Part shown: positions 1-7,929 of the stretch, one piece after another
Position numbering within the stretch: position 1 is the first letter of the stretch
How the letters are laid out: each line of letters starts with the position of its first letter
Assembly (NCBI RefSeq): GCF_022919715.1
Contig: NZ_CP095042.1
Coordinates: forward strand, 744,001 to 808,000
Direction of reading: 5' to 3'
Origin: Agromyces sp. H17E-10
Lineage (GTDB): Bacteria; Actinomycetota; Actinomycetes; Actinomycetales; Microbacteriaceae
Length of the DNA stretch: 64,000 nt
Notes under the pieces: generated by a model
What the model saw: the letters and a program-made list of their open reading frames with translations, nothing else
Database searches by the model: none
What the model was told of the DNA's origin: nothing
Position numbers and translations under genes: made by a program

Positions 1-1086
1 TCCGTTCGCGAGCTTCACGACGGCGTCGGTGTCGGTCGTGAGGTACTTGAGCAACGCCCAGGCGAGCTCGGGCTCCTTCGACCCCTTCGAGATGCCCGCG
101 ATGTTGCCCGTGATGTAGCCCGCGCCGTACAGGTCGTCCTTGCCGTCGAGCACCGGCATGGGGGCCGTGCCGTAGTTCAGGTCGGGCGCCTGGTCGGCGA
201 TGAAGGCCGTGCGGTACTCGCCGTCGAGGTTCATCGCGACGGCGCCCTTCTGGAAGGGGTTGTCGGCCGAGAACTCCTGGCCGAGGCCCGAGGTGAAGGT
301 GTTCAGCTTGTCGTAGCCGATCTTCTGCACGTACGCCTCCTGCCACTCCATGAGGTCGTTCCACGTGCCCGACGAACCGACCGCGCTCGTGCCGTCGTCG
401 TTGAGCCACTCGCCGCCGGCGAGCGGGCCGTAGTGCGCGGCCGAGTTCTCGGCCCAGCCCATCATCGGGTTGAAGCCGAGCGTCTTGATGCTGCCGTCGT
501 CGTTGTACGTCGTGAGCGCGTCGGCCATCGTCTCCAGCTCGCTCAGCGTCTTCGGCGGCTCCGAGAAGCCGGCCGCGCTCAGCAGGTCCTTGTTGTAGTA
601 GAGGCCGTAGGCATCGGCGAGCACGGGCATCGAGCAGCGCGTGCCGTCGAACTCGGTGTAGCTCTTGACGATGTCGGGGAACTGCCCGAGGTCGACGCCG
701 TCGCGCTCGATGACGTCGTTGAGGTCGCGGAACGCGCCCGTCGAGCAGAAGTTGCCGACGATGTCGGTCGAGTAGCTGAGGCCGAGGTCGACCTTGCTGC
801 CCGTCGCGATCGCCTTGCGGAGCTTCTCGTCGTCCTGGCCGGAGTGCACCTCGACCTTGACACCGGGGTTCTCCTTCTCGAAGTCGTCGACGACGGACTG
901 GATGACGTCGGCCTCGCGGTCGGAGAAGAAGTGCCAGAAGGAGACGGTGCCCTCGAGGTTCTTCGGCGTGCTGGTGGCGAAGTCGGTGCCGCTCGTGTCG
1001 GACGAGCAGCCGGACAGCGCGAGCGCTGCGGCGGTGGCGAGGGCCGTCGCGATCGCGACGGTGCCGGCCAGTGATCGATTTCTCAT
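1..1086 (-). CDS. Sugar ABC transporter substrate-binding lipoprotein (C-terminus cut by window edge)
   Basis: Extracellular solute-binding protein of a CUT1-type carbohydrate importer, anchored outside the membrane. The ATG at 1084-1086 opens a signal peptide MRNRSLAGTVAIATALATAA followed by a lipobox LSGC (lipidated Cys about residue 27). The mature part begins with the family-typical strand GTVSFWHFFSDRE, and later has YGLYYNKDLLSAAGF, the usual hinge region. About 360 residues are visible; the frame is open at base 1, so roughly the last 60-80 residues are missing. A ROK regulator lies directly upstream on the same strand, which suggests sugar-responsive control. Ligand unknown; an amino-sugar or chitobiose is possible given the next cluster, but this is inference. 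Confidence 0.9.
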   Translation of the reverse strand, partial: MRNRSLAGTVAIATALATAAALALSGCSSDTSGTDFATSTPKNLEGTVSFWHFFSDREADVIQSVVDDFEKENPGVKVEVHSGQDDEKLRKAIATGSKVDLGLSYSTDIVGNFCSTGAFRDLNDVIERDGVDLGQFPDIVKSYTEFDGTRCSMPVLADAYGLYYNKDLLSAAGFSEPPKTLSELETMADALTTYNDDGSIKTLGFNPMMGWAENSAAHYGPLAGGEWLNDDGTSAVGSSGTWNDLMEWQEAYVQKIGYDKLNTFTSGLGQEFSADNPFQKGAVAMNLDGEYRTAFIADQAPDLNYGTAPMPVLDGKDDLYGAGYITGNIAGISKGSKEPELAWALLKYLTTDTDAVVKLANG

Positions 1087-1121
1087 GATGTCCTCATTGG
1101 TGCGGTCGGTGTGAGTGGGAT

Positions 1122-1177
1122 ACGGGTGCAACTGCGGTGGTGCGGTCGTTCACGGGTGCAACTGAGGTGGTGCGTTC
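1122..1177. repeat. Two 26-bp direct repeats, 30-bp period, in the leader of the sugar-binding protein
   Basis: The unit ACGGGTGCAACTG(C/A)GGTGGTGCG occurs at 1122 and 1152, nearly identical, between the ROK gene stop and the binding-protein start. On the coding (minus) strand each unit carries GTTGCACCCGT. The two may be operator half-sites or a slipped duplication; no palindrome was seen in them. Confidence 0.55.
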
Positions 1178-1180
1178 GGT

Positions 1181-2365
1181 TCACGCGATGAGGGAACTGA
1201 CGTCGTCGAGGAGCGACGCCCGCACCTCGGCGACGAGTCGGTCGCGCGCGCCGCGGAGCACGGGGTGCTCCTCGACGCTCGTCGCGACGACGTCGGGCGA
1301 CCAGCGCGTGGTGCGCCGGAGGGTCGTGCGCACGGCGTCGGCGAGGGCCTTGCCGCCGGCCGCCCCGGTCGGGCCGCCGAGCACGACGAGTCCGGGGTCG
1401 ACGAGCGCGGCCAGCGGAGCGAGGCCGATCGCGATGCGCTGGGCGAGCTGGGCGATCGCGTCGTCGCGACCGGGCGAGGCCTCGAGACGGGCGAGTCGCT
1501 CCGCGAGCGTACGCCCGGCGATGCCGTTCGCACGGAGCACGCGGCCGACCGCCGGACCGCCCATCAGGTCTTGCAGGTCGACCGCCGTGGGGTCGATGTC
1601 GGCGGCCGCGGCGGGCACCTCGAGGTAGCCGATCTCGCCCGCGCTGCCGCCGGCACCGCGCACGAGGTCGCCGTCGAGGTCGATCGTGACGCCGAGGCCG
1701 TTGCCCATCCAGAGCAGCGCGAAACCCGCCGTGCCGGCGCCCGCGCCGCGCGTGCGCTCGGCGATCGCCGCGAGGTTCACGTCGTTCTCGATCGTCACGA
1801 TGCGCTGCAGGCTGTCTTCGAGGCTGCCGCGGATGCCGCGGCGGGGCCAGCCCGGAAGCGCCTCGGCGAACGACAGCTCGTCCGTGCGGGAGTCGACGGC
1901 GCCCTGCACGCCGACCATGACCCGACGGACGCGCTCGGCGTCGATGCCTGCGGCGTCGGACGCCGCCTCGATCGCCCAGGTGAGGTCGCCGTGGGCCGTG
2001 CGCGCGCCGCCGGGCTGCTTCGCCGGACGTTCGACGACGGGGTGGTCGTCGCCGGCCGCATCGACCGCCGCGGCGCGGATGGTCGTGGCCGTCACGTCGA
2101 CGGCGACGCCGTAGACGAGGTCGGTGCGTGCGGCGTAGCCGGCCGCGTTCGGCCCGCGGCCGCCCGACACCTCGCCGACGACGTGGATGAGCCCCGCGCC
2201 CTCGAGTCGCGACACGATCTGCGACGCGGTCGGCTTCGACAGGCCCGAGAGCTCGCCGATGCGATTGCGGGTGAGCACGCCGTGCTCGAGCAGCAGCGCG
2301 TAGGCGGTGCGGTCGTTGACCGCGCCGAGCCATGCCGGGGTGCCCTGCAACGACTTCGCGCCCAT
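1181..2365 (-). CDS. ROK-family transcriptional regulator
   Basis: Sugar-responsive repressor with an N-terminal winged helix (about residues 20-66, NRIGELSGLSKPTASQIVSR) fused to a ROK/sugar-kinase fold; 394 aa, the usual length for NagC/XylR-like ROK proteins. The ROK segment GSAGEIGYLEVP is present, but the His of the common GEIGH motif is Tyr and the downstream CxCGxxGC zinc site is absent, so effector binding may differ from zinc-containing members. It lies just upstream of the sugar-binding lipoprotein on the same strand and probably controls that importer. An A/T-richer imperfect palindrome CAGGAAAcTTTCTTG (2403-2417) lies 38-52 bp upstream of its start and could be its own operator. 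Confidence 0.88.
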   Translation of the reverse strand: MGAKSLQGTPAWLGAVNDRTAYALLLEHGVLTRNRIGELSGLSKPTASQIVSRLEGAGLIHVVGEVSGGRGPNAAGYAARTDLVYGVAVDVTATTIRAAAVDAAGDDHPVVERPAKQPGGARTAHGDLTWAIEAASDAAGIDAERVRRVMVGVQGAVDSRTDELSFAEALPGWPRRGIRGSLEDSLQRIVTIENDVNLAAIAERTRGAGAGTAGFALLWMGNGLGVTIDLDGDLVRGAGGSAGEIGYLEVPAAAADIDPTAVDLQDLMGGPAVGRVLRANGIAGRTLAERLARLEASPGRDDAIAQLAQRIAIGLAPLAALVDPGLVVLGGPTGAAGGKALADAVRTTLRRTTRWSPDVVATSVEEHPVLRGARDRLVAEVRASLLDDVSSLIA

Positions 2366-2402
2366 TCCCTGCTCCTTCGCATCGGGTTCGACGCAAATGT
2401 AA

Positions 2403-2417
2403 CAGGAAACTTTCTTG
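2403..2417. promoter_or_regulatory. Candidate ROK operator (imperfect palindrome)
   Basis: CAGGAAA-c-TTTCTTG, 6 of 7 arm positions complementary, sits in a conspicuously A/T-rich stretch (2396-2432) upstream of the ROK gene, in a genome where such stretches are rare. The GGAAAcTTTC core resembles ROK-type operators, as far as I recall. Assignment to this regulator is inference. Confidence 0.45.
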
Positions 2418-2482
2418 ATAGTAAGAGGGCAGCCGGAATCGATGACGGCGCGATCAGGTCCGCGGAACGGCCCGCCCCGCCC

Positions 2483-3103
2483 CTACGCGGAGCGCGACGC
2501 GAGCAGCGCGGCCAGCGCGGGCAACTGCTCGGGGTCTTCGAGCGCCGATCCGACGGCGACGGTGCGCACACCCCGCGCGAGGAAGACGCCGGCGTTGGCG
2601 GCATCCATGCCACCCGTCGCGACGAACCGTGCCTCGGGGAACGGGCCGGCCATCGCGCCGAACCAGGCCGGTCCGAGGAGCGACGCGGGAAACGCCTTCA
2701 GCCAGGTGAGGCCGAGCGACATCGCCTGCTGCACCTCGGTCGCGGTCGCGACGCCGGGCAGCGGCGGCAGGCCCGCCTCGAACGACGCACGTACGATTCG
2801 CTCGTCGAAGCCGGGGCTGACCGTGAAGGCGGCACCCGCGGCGCGGGCCTCGTCGACGTGACGCCTGGCGACCACGGTGCCGGCACCGACGATGCGCCCC
2901 TCGGCGCGCCCGGCCTCGGCGACGGCGGCGAGCGCCTCGACGTCTTCCGCCGACTGGATCGGCAGTTCGACGACGTCGATGCCGAGCGCCCACGCCTGAC
3001 GCGCCAGCTCGAGGCTGCGCTCCACGCCGAGGCCGCGGAAGATCGCCATCAGCGGGCGACCCGCGAGCAGCGTGTCGAAGGCGCGGTTGTCGATGGTCGT
3101 CAT
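2483..3103 (-). CDS. eda: 2-dehydro-3-deoxy-6-phosphogluconate (KDPG) aldolase
   Basis: Class I aldolase cleaving KDPG to pyruvate and glyceraldehyde-3-phosphate in the cytosol; 206 aa, the normal Eda length, with a (beta/alpha)8 layout. Visible motifs are the N-terminal DVVELPIQS (position of the catalytic Glu strand), GRIVGAGTVV, and TWLKAFPASLLGP, whose Lys forms the Schiff base. The start ATG overlaps the stop of the KDG kinase (ATGA, 3100-3103), so the two are translationally coupled. Some relatives also act on 4-hydroxy-2-oxoglutarate, and the side specificity cannot be decided here. Next to the kinase it completes the lower Entner-Doudoroff-like branch. Confidence 0.9.
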   Translation of the reverse strand: MTTIDNRAFDTLLAGRPLMAIFRGLGVERSLELARQAWALGIDVVELPIQSAEDVEALAAVAEAGRAEGRIVGAGTVVARRHVDEARAAGAAFTVSPGFDERIVRASFEAGLPPLPGVATATEVQQAMSLGLTWLKAFPASLLGPAWFGAMAGPFPEARFVATGGMDAANAGVFLARGVRTVAVGSALEDPEQLPALAALLASRSA

Positions 3104-4050
3104 GGCGTCGGCTCCTCGGTGCTCTGACGTGCTGCGGTCGGGATGCCGCGGGGGAAGTCGCTCGTCTCGCCGAGCACGAGCACGGCGCGATCGTGACCGG
3201 TACCGAGTCGCGCGGCGGCATCGCGACCCTCGAGGAGCGCGGCGAGGTAGCCGGCGGCGAACGCGTCGCCCGCTCCGACCGCTTCGACCACCTCGACCGC
3301 GTGCGCCGCGGCATGTGCGACACCGTCGGTGCCGTCGGCGGCGCGCCCGAACTCCGTCGCGCCGACGTCGCCGTCCTTCACGACGAGCCGGCCGGGCTCG
3401 GGGAGGAGGGCGCGCACGTCACTCGGGGTGGACGTGCCCCACAGCCGGGCCGCCTCGTCGAGTCCGACGAAGACGAGGTCGGCGGCGGCGGCGAGCGCGC
3501 GCAGGCGTCGCGCAGCGGCCGCGGTCGACGACCACAGGGCCGCGCGATGGTTGACGTCGAAGCTCACGAGCGCCCGCGCCGCGCGGGCACGGGAGACGAG
3601 CGCGTCGAGCATCGCGTCGCAGTCACTCGAGAGTGCCGCGGTGATGCCACTCAGATGCACCACGCGAACGCCGTCGAGCGGCAGCCGCTCGGCGAACGCG
3701 GGCGACATGCGCGATGCGGCGGAGCCGGCGCGGTAGTACTGCACACCGTTGCCCGGATCCTTGACATAGAGACCGGTCGGCGCCGCGGCATCCCGTTCGA
3801 CCAGGCTGGCGTCGACGCCGCGGGTCGAGAGCTGGGCGACGAGGCGGCGGCCCAGCGCGTCGTCGCCGACGCGACCGGCCCAGGCCGCGGCGTGGCCGAG
3901 TGCGGCGAGGTGCGAGGCGACGTTCGACTCGGCGCCGGCCGCCTCGACGTGGAAGTCGACGGCTCGCTCGAGCGGCTCGGCGAGGGCGGGTGTCACGAGC
4001 GCCATCGTCTCGCCGACGGCGATGAGCTCGGGCTGCGGGGCGGCGGTCAC
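3100..4050 (-). CDS. kdgK: PfkB-family sugar kinase, probable 2-keto-3-deoxygluconate kinase
   Basis: Ribokinase-fold kinase, 316 aa, likely phosphorylating 2-keto-3-deoxygluconate (KDG) to KDPG. The N-terminal ELIAVGETMALVTP, the substrate-loop GAESNVASHLAALG and the C-terminal PfkB signature AVGAGDAFAAGYLAAL (catalytic Asp in GAGD) are clear. GTG at 4050 is chosen because the frame upstream runs through a divergent promoter region and lacks homology-like sequence. The ATGA overlap with KDPG aldolase supports KDG as substrate; fructose or another keto-sugar is the alternative. A 76-bp operator-rich gap separates it from the divergent PLP-enzyme gene. Confidence 0.85.
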   Translation of the reverse strand: MTAAPQPELIAVGETMALVTPALAEPLERAVDFHVEAAGAESNVASHLAALGHAAAWAGRVGDDALGRRLVAQLSTRGVDASLVERDAAAPTGLYVKDPGNGVQYYRAGSAASRMSPAFAERLPLDGVRVVHLSGITAALSSDCDAMLDALVSRARAARALVSFDVNHRAALWSSTAAAARRLRALAAAADLVFVGLDEAARLWGTSTPSDVRALLPEPGRLVVKDGDVGATEFGRAADGTDGVAHAAAHAVEVVEAVGAGDAFAAGYLAALLEGRDAAARLGTGHDRAVLVLGETSDFPRGIPTAARQSTEEPTP

Positions 4051-4106
4051 CGGTCTATGCTGACCGGTGTGCACGCGTTGCGCAAACGCGTTGCAGCATT
4101 CGCAAC
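4049..4106. promoter_or_regulatory. Divergent regulatory region with three nested inverted repeats
   Basis: The 76-bp gap between the kinase and the PLP-enzyme gene carries ACCGGTC-N6-GACCGGT (4049-4068), GCGTT-N5-AACGC (4076-4090) and GTTGC-N7-GCAAC (4090-4106), all with perfect arms. A -10-like TATGCT for the plus-strand operon falls in the spacer of the first (4056-4061). The IclR regulator encoded downstream is the natural candidate binder. Motifs are seen directly; function is inferred. Confidence 0.55.
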
Positions 4107-4126
4107 ATACCGAAGGAGCGCACCGG

Positions 4127-5419
4127 ATGTCCCGCCTCACGCCGCTCGCCGAGACCGCCGACACCCGCCTCGAGTCGAGCGACAAGGGCCTACCGGCCCG
4201 TGCCGCCGGCCTCAGCGTGCGCGAGTTCCTCGCGACCGCACCGACGCTCGCCGAGTTCTGGACTCCCCTGCTCGCACTCGACCGGGCAGCGCTCGAGCAC
4301 AACGCCTCGACCATCCAGCGCTGGTGCGCCGAACGCGGGCTCGAGCTCATGCCGCACGGCAAGACCACCATGGCCCCGGCCCTGTGGCGTCTGCAGCTCG
4401 AGGCCGGCGCGACCGGCCTCACCCTCGCGACCCCGGGCCAGGTGCGCACCGCCCGCTCGTTCGGAGTTCGCTCGATCATGCTCGCGAACGCGCTCGTCGC
4501 ACCCGATGCGCTCGCGTGGCTCGCCGCCGAACAGGCCGCCGACGCGTCGTTCGAGTTCTGGTCGTGGGTCGACTCGATCGAGACCGTCGAGGCGATGGAG
4601 CGCGGGCTCGCGGCGGCGATCGACGCACCGGCGCGCCCGCTCGCGGTGCTCGTCGAGCTCGGCGCCGGCGGCGGTCGCACGGGAGCCCGCGGACTCGACG
4701 AGGCGGTCGAGATCGCCCGCCGAGTGGCCGACTCCCCCGCACTCCGGCTCGCCGGAGTCGCCGGGTACGAAGGCAGCCTCGGTCACGACCGCTCCTCGGT
4801 CGCGGTCGCCGCCGTGCGCGACTACCTCGCCGACCTGCTCGAACTGCACGACGAGGTTCGCCGGCTCGCCGCACCGACCGACGGCCCGCTCGTCGTCACG
4901 GCCGGCGGCAGCGCCTACCTCGACCTCGTCGCCGACGTCTTCGGACCCGGGATCGAGGCCGACGCCGAGGTGCACGCGACGCGCTGGGTGCTGCGCTCGG
5001 GCGCGTCGCTCGTGCACGACGAGGGCTTCTACCGCGGCATCTCCCCCATCGACGCCGAACTCACCCCGGCGATGCGCGGGCACGCCCGCATCGTGTCGCA
5101 TCCCGAACCCGGGCTCGCCCTGCTCGACGGGGGCAAGCGCGACCTGCCGTACGACGAGGGGATGCCGGTGCCGCTCGGCGTCGCCGCCGAACCGGGCGCC
5201 GACGTGCGGCCCCTCGGCGAGGCATCCGTCACCGCCGTCAACGACCAGCACGCGTACCTGCGGGCCGAGGCGGGCGGCGTGCTCCCGGTCGGCATCGGCG
5301 ACGTCGTCGCGCTCGGCCTCTCACACCCGTGCACCGCGTTCGACAAGTGGCGGTGGATCCCCGTCGTCGAGCACGCCGGCAGCGACCGCGTCGTCGACCT
5401 CGTGCGCACGTACTTCTGA
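4127..5419 (+). CDS. D-serine dehydratase/D-threonine aldolase-like PLP enzyme (probable D-glucosaminate ammonia-lyase)
   Basis: Alanine-racemase-fold PLP enzyme of the DSD1/amino-acid-deaminase family, 430 aa. The PLP lysine lies in LELMPHGKTTMAPALW; SHPCTAFDKW near the C-terminus matches the His-x-Cys zinc site of eukaryotic-type D-serine dehydratases. ATG 4127 is preceded by GAAGGAG at a good spacing. Family enzymes eliminate ammonia from beta-hydroxy D-amino acids. D-glucosaminate is such a compound and would give 2-keto-3-deoxygluconate, the expected substrate of the divergent kinase. That assignment is inference from context; D-serine or D-threonine deamination is the alternative. Confidence 0.85.
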   Translation: MSRLTPLAETADTRLESSDKGLPARAAGLSVREFLATAPTLAEFWTPLLALDRAALEHNASTIQRWCAERGLELMPHGKTTMAPALWRLQLEAGATGLTLATPGQVRTARSFGVRSIMLANALVAPDALAWLAAEQAADASFEFWSWVDSIETVEAMERGLAAAIDAPARPLAVLVELGAGGGRTGARGLDEAVEIARRVADSPALRLAGVAGYEGSLGHDRSSVAVAAVRDYLADLLELHDEVRRLAAPTDGPLVVTAGGSAYLDLVADVFGPGIEADAEVHATRWVLRSGASLVHDEGFYRGISPIDAELTPAMRGHARIVSHPEPGLALLDGGKRDLPYDEGMPVPLGVAAEPGADVRPLGEASVTAVNDQHAYLRAEAGGVLPVGIGDVVALGLSHPCTAFDKWRWIPVVEHAGSDRVVDLVRTYF

Positions 5420-5427
5420 GGCCCGCT

Positions 5428-7140
5428 GTGACCGTGCTGATCACGAATGCGCGCGTCGTCGACGCGACCGGCGAACGGCCCGGGCTGCACGACGTGCTGC
5501 TCGAGGGCGGGCGGGTCGCGCGGATCGTCGAGACGTCAGGTGCGGGTTTCGAGACGCTCGCTGCGCTCGCTCCTCAACCCACGACCATGGTCGACGCGGG
5601 CGGGCGGCTGCTCATGCCCGGCTTCGTCGACGCCCACTCGCACGCCGACGCGGCCGTCTTCGTCCCCGAGGTGCAGCTCGCACTGCTCCGCCAGGGGGTC
5701 ACGACCGTCATCGGCGGTCAGGACGGGGTCGGTTTCGCCCCGGGCGACGGCGTCTACGGCACCGAGTACTTCGCGGCGATCAACGGACCGCACCCGCACT
5801 ACGCGGGCGGCGGCATCGCCGGCCTCCTCGCCGGGTACGACGGCGCGACCGCGCTCAACGTCGCCACCCTCGTCCCGGCAGGCACCGTCCGCTTCGCCGT
5901 GATGGGCCGCTCGACCGCATCACCGACCCGCGCCGAGCTCGACGAGATGCGCGACCTCGTCGCATCCGGCCTCGACGACGGCGCCGCGGGCCTCTCGACC
6001 GGTCTCGATTACGTTCCCGGTGTGTTCGCCGATGCCGCCGAGCTCGCCGAACTCACCCGGCCCGTCGCCGATGCGGGCGGCGTGTACGTCTCGCACATGC
6101 GCGGCGGCTACGAGGCGAACTCGGCCGCGGGCATCGACGAGATCGCCGCGATCGCCGCGGCCGGCGGGGTGCGCGTGCACGTGTCGCACTTCCACGCCGA
6201 ACCCGGCATCGTTCGCGACCAGCTCGCCCGTCTCGCGGCCGCGGGCGTCGACGCGAGCTTCGACGCCTACCCCTACACGCGTGGCTGCTCGATCCTCGCG
6301 ATGCCGATCCTGCCCGCCGAGCTCACCGTGCGCCCCGCCGACGAGGTGGTCGCCGTGCTGGCCGATCCCGCTTCGCGCCGACGGCTGCGCCGCGACTGGT
6401 TCCCGACGATCACCGGCTACGCGAGCCTCGGGCCCGACTGGCCGGCCATGCTCACACTCGCGCACGTCGCGGCGCCCGAGTACGACTGGGCGCACGGGCT
6501 CACCCTCGCCGAGGGCGCGGTGCAGGCGACCCGGCGCACGGGCGTCGACACCGATGCGATCGACTTCGCCCTCGACGTGCTCGTGGCGTCGCGGCTCGAG
6601 GTCAACGTCGTGATGGCGGTGCAGCACGAGCGCAGCGACGACGAGCTTGCGGCGATCCTCTCGCTGCCCAGCGCGATCGGCGGCTCCGACGGCATCTTCC
6701 TCGGCCGCCATCCTCATCCGCGGGCGCGCGGGTCGTTCGCGAGGTACCTCTCGCTGCTCGTGCGCGAGCAGGGGGCGATGAGCTGGCCGGATGCCGCGGC
6801 CCTCGTCTCCGCGCGCGCGGCCGAGCGGTTCGGACTCGGCGATCGAGGCGTCGTGCGCGAGGGCGCGATCGCCGACCTCGTGCTCGTCGACCCCTCGCAC
6901 GTCGGCCCGCGCGCGGCATACGACGCGCCGCTCGGGCTCGCCGAGGGCATCGACGACGTGTTCGTCGCGGGCGTGCCCGTGCTCGCGGGCGGCGAGCTCA
7001 CCGGGGCGACACCGGGCATGGGGCTTCGGCGGTCGACGAACGTCAGCGGGTTGAGGAGCGAAGCGTCCCGAAACCCGGGGTCAGGTTTCGAGACGGTCGC
7101 TGCGCTCCCTCCCCAACCCGGATCTGGAAGGGAGGGCTGA
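5428..7140 (+). CDS. N-acyl-D-amino-acid deacylase (amidohydrolase), with two palindromic-element insertions
   Basis: Metal-dependent amidohydrolase of the D-aminoacylase family, 570 aa. Metal ligands are visible: DAHSHAD (HxH), VSHMRGG, HVSHFHAE and GGSDGIFLGRH (catalytic Asp). GTG 5428 lies 8 bp after the upstream stop. It removes an acyl group from N-acyl D-amino acids; N-acetyl-D-glucosaminate has that configuration and fits the pathway. Residues about 40-51 (GFETLAALAPQP) and the C-terminal 30 or so residues (ending GFETVAALPPQPGSGREG) are encoded by palindromic repeats read in frame, which helps explain why it is longer than the usual 480-530 aa. The IclR gene follows after 1 bp. Confidence 0.88.
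   Translation: MTVLITNARVVDATGERPGLHDVLLEGGRVARIVETSGAGFETLAALAPQPTTMVDAGGRLLMPGFVDAHSHADAAVFVPEVQLALLRQGVTTVIGGQDGVGFAPGDGVYGTEYFAAINGPHPHYAGGGIAGLLAGYDGATALNVATLVPAGTVRFAVMGRSTASPTRAELDEMRDLVASGLDDGAAGLSTGLDYVPGVFADAAELAELTRPVADAGGVYVSHMRGGYEANSAAGIDEIAAIAAAGGVRVHVSHFHAEPGIVRDQLARLAAAGVDASFDAYPYTRGCSILAMPILPAELTVRPADEVVAVLADPASRRRLRRDWFPTITGYASLGPDWPAMLTLAHVAAPEYDWAHGLTLAEGAVQATRRTGVDTDAIDFALDVLVASRLEVNVVMAVQHERSDDELAAILSLPSAIGGSDGIFLGRHPHPRARGSFARYLSLLVREQGAMSWPDAAALVSARAAERFGLGDRGVVREGAIADLVLVDPSHVGPRAAYDAPLGLAEGIDDVFVAGVPVLAGGELTGATPGMGLRRSTNVSGLRSEASRNPGSGFETVAALPPQPGSGREG
5544..5580. repeat. Palindromic element (GGTT-type), in frame inside the deacylase gene
   Basis: GGGTTTCGAGACGCTCGC...CTCCTCAACCC with GGGTT/AACCC ends and a GCTCGCTGCGCTCGC centre. 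It encodes GFETLAALAPQP between the first two beta-strands of the deacylase, a region where family members normally have a short turn. Confidence 0.8.
7048..7118. repeat. Inverted pair of GGTT-type palindromic elements at the 3' end of the deacylase gene
   Basis: The element at 7048-7076 (GGGTTGAGGAGCGAAGCG...GAAACCC) faces an inverted copy at 7084-7118 (GGTTTCGAGACGG...CCAACC). Both are read in frame, so the deacylase C-terminus is largely repeat-encoded. The pair could fold into a large hairpin just before the IclR gene. Confidence 0.8.
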
Positions 7141-7141
7141 C

Positions 7142-7873
7142 ATGTCGCAGAGCGTGACGCGCGCGGCGCGCATCATCGAGGCGATCGCCGCCGACCCGCG
7201 GACGGTCGCCGAGCTCGCCGAGGAGTTCTCGCTGCACCGGTCGACGATGTTCCGCGAGCTGCAGGCGCTCGAGTCGGTCGGCTGGGTGCGCAAGCGCGGC
7301 TCGGGCCGGTACACCCTCGGCACGCAGCTCGCGGCGCTCTCGAAGCAGGCGCTCGACTCGCTCGACCTGCGCGAGGCCGGCTCCGAGCACGTGCGCCGGT
7401 TGCAGCGCCGCACGGGCAACACCGTGCACCTCGCCGCACTCATGGACCGCTCGATCGTCTACGTCGACAAGGCCGAGGACGAGTCCGGCGTGCGCATGTA
7501 CTCGCGCATCGGTCGCGCCGTGATCCCCTACTGCTCGGCGGTCGGCAAGGCGATCCTCGCCGACCTCGACCGGGCGGGCCGTGACGCGGTGCTCGACGGC
7601 GTCGTCTGGCAGCGGTACACCGACCTCACGATCGACTCGCGCGAGCGGCTCGACCGCGAACTGGCGCTCGTCTCCGCCCGCGGCTACGCGACCGACGACC
7701 GAGAGTTCGAGGCCTTCGTGAACTGCATCGCCGTGCCCATCCGCAGTTCGATGGGCATCGTCGGCGCGCTCTCGGTCACGGCGATCCGCATGGTCGCCGA
7801 CCTCGACCGGCTGAAGGCCGACCTGCCCGCGATGCGGGAGACCGCCGAGCTCATCTCGCGAGAGCTCGGCTGA
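7142..7873 (+). CDS. IclR-family transcriptional regulator
   Basis: 243-aa regulator with an N-terminal winged helix-turn-helix (residues 1-55, ELAEEFSLHRSTMFRELQALESVG) and a C-terminal IclR effector domain (GRAVIPYCSAVGKAILADL; NCIAVPIRSSMGIVGALSV). Length is standard. It is the only regulator in this cluster, 1 bp downstream of the deacylase gene. It probably binds the inverted repeats in the 4051-4126 gap and controls both the deacylase operon and the divergent kinase/aldolase pair. Related IclR proteins such as KdgR respond to KDG-type keto-sugar acids, so a pathway intermediate is a reasonable effector. Confidence 0.9.
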   Translation: MSQSVTRAARIIEAIAADPRTVAELAEEFSLHRSTMFRELQALESVGWVRKRGSGRYTLGTQLAALSKQALDSLDLREAGSEHVRRLQRRTGNTVHLAALMDRSIVYVDKAEDESGVRMYSRIGRAVIPYCSAVGKAILADLDRAGRDAVLDGVVWQRYTDLTIDSRERLDRELALVSARGYATDDREFEAFVNCIAVPIRSSMGIVGALSVTAIRMVADLDRLKADLPAMRETAELISRELG

Positions 7874-7929
7874 ACCGGATGCCTCGGCCGAGGCATCCCC
7901 CTCGACCACCCACACACAGGAGGAACCCC

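Noticed and set aside
3193..5427. Long plus-strand open frame in front of the deacylase start
   Set aside because: Overlaps the kinase antisense and the PLP enzyme in another frame; no start-proximal homology; the real deacylase starts at GTG 5428.
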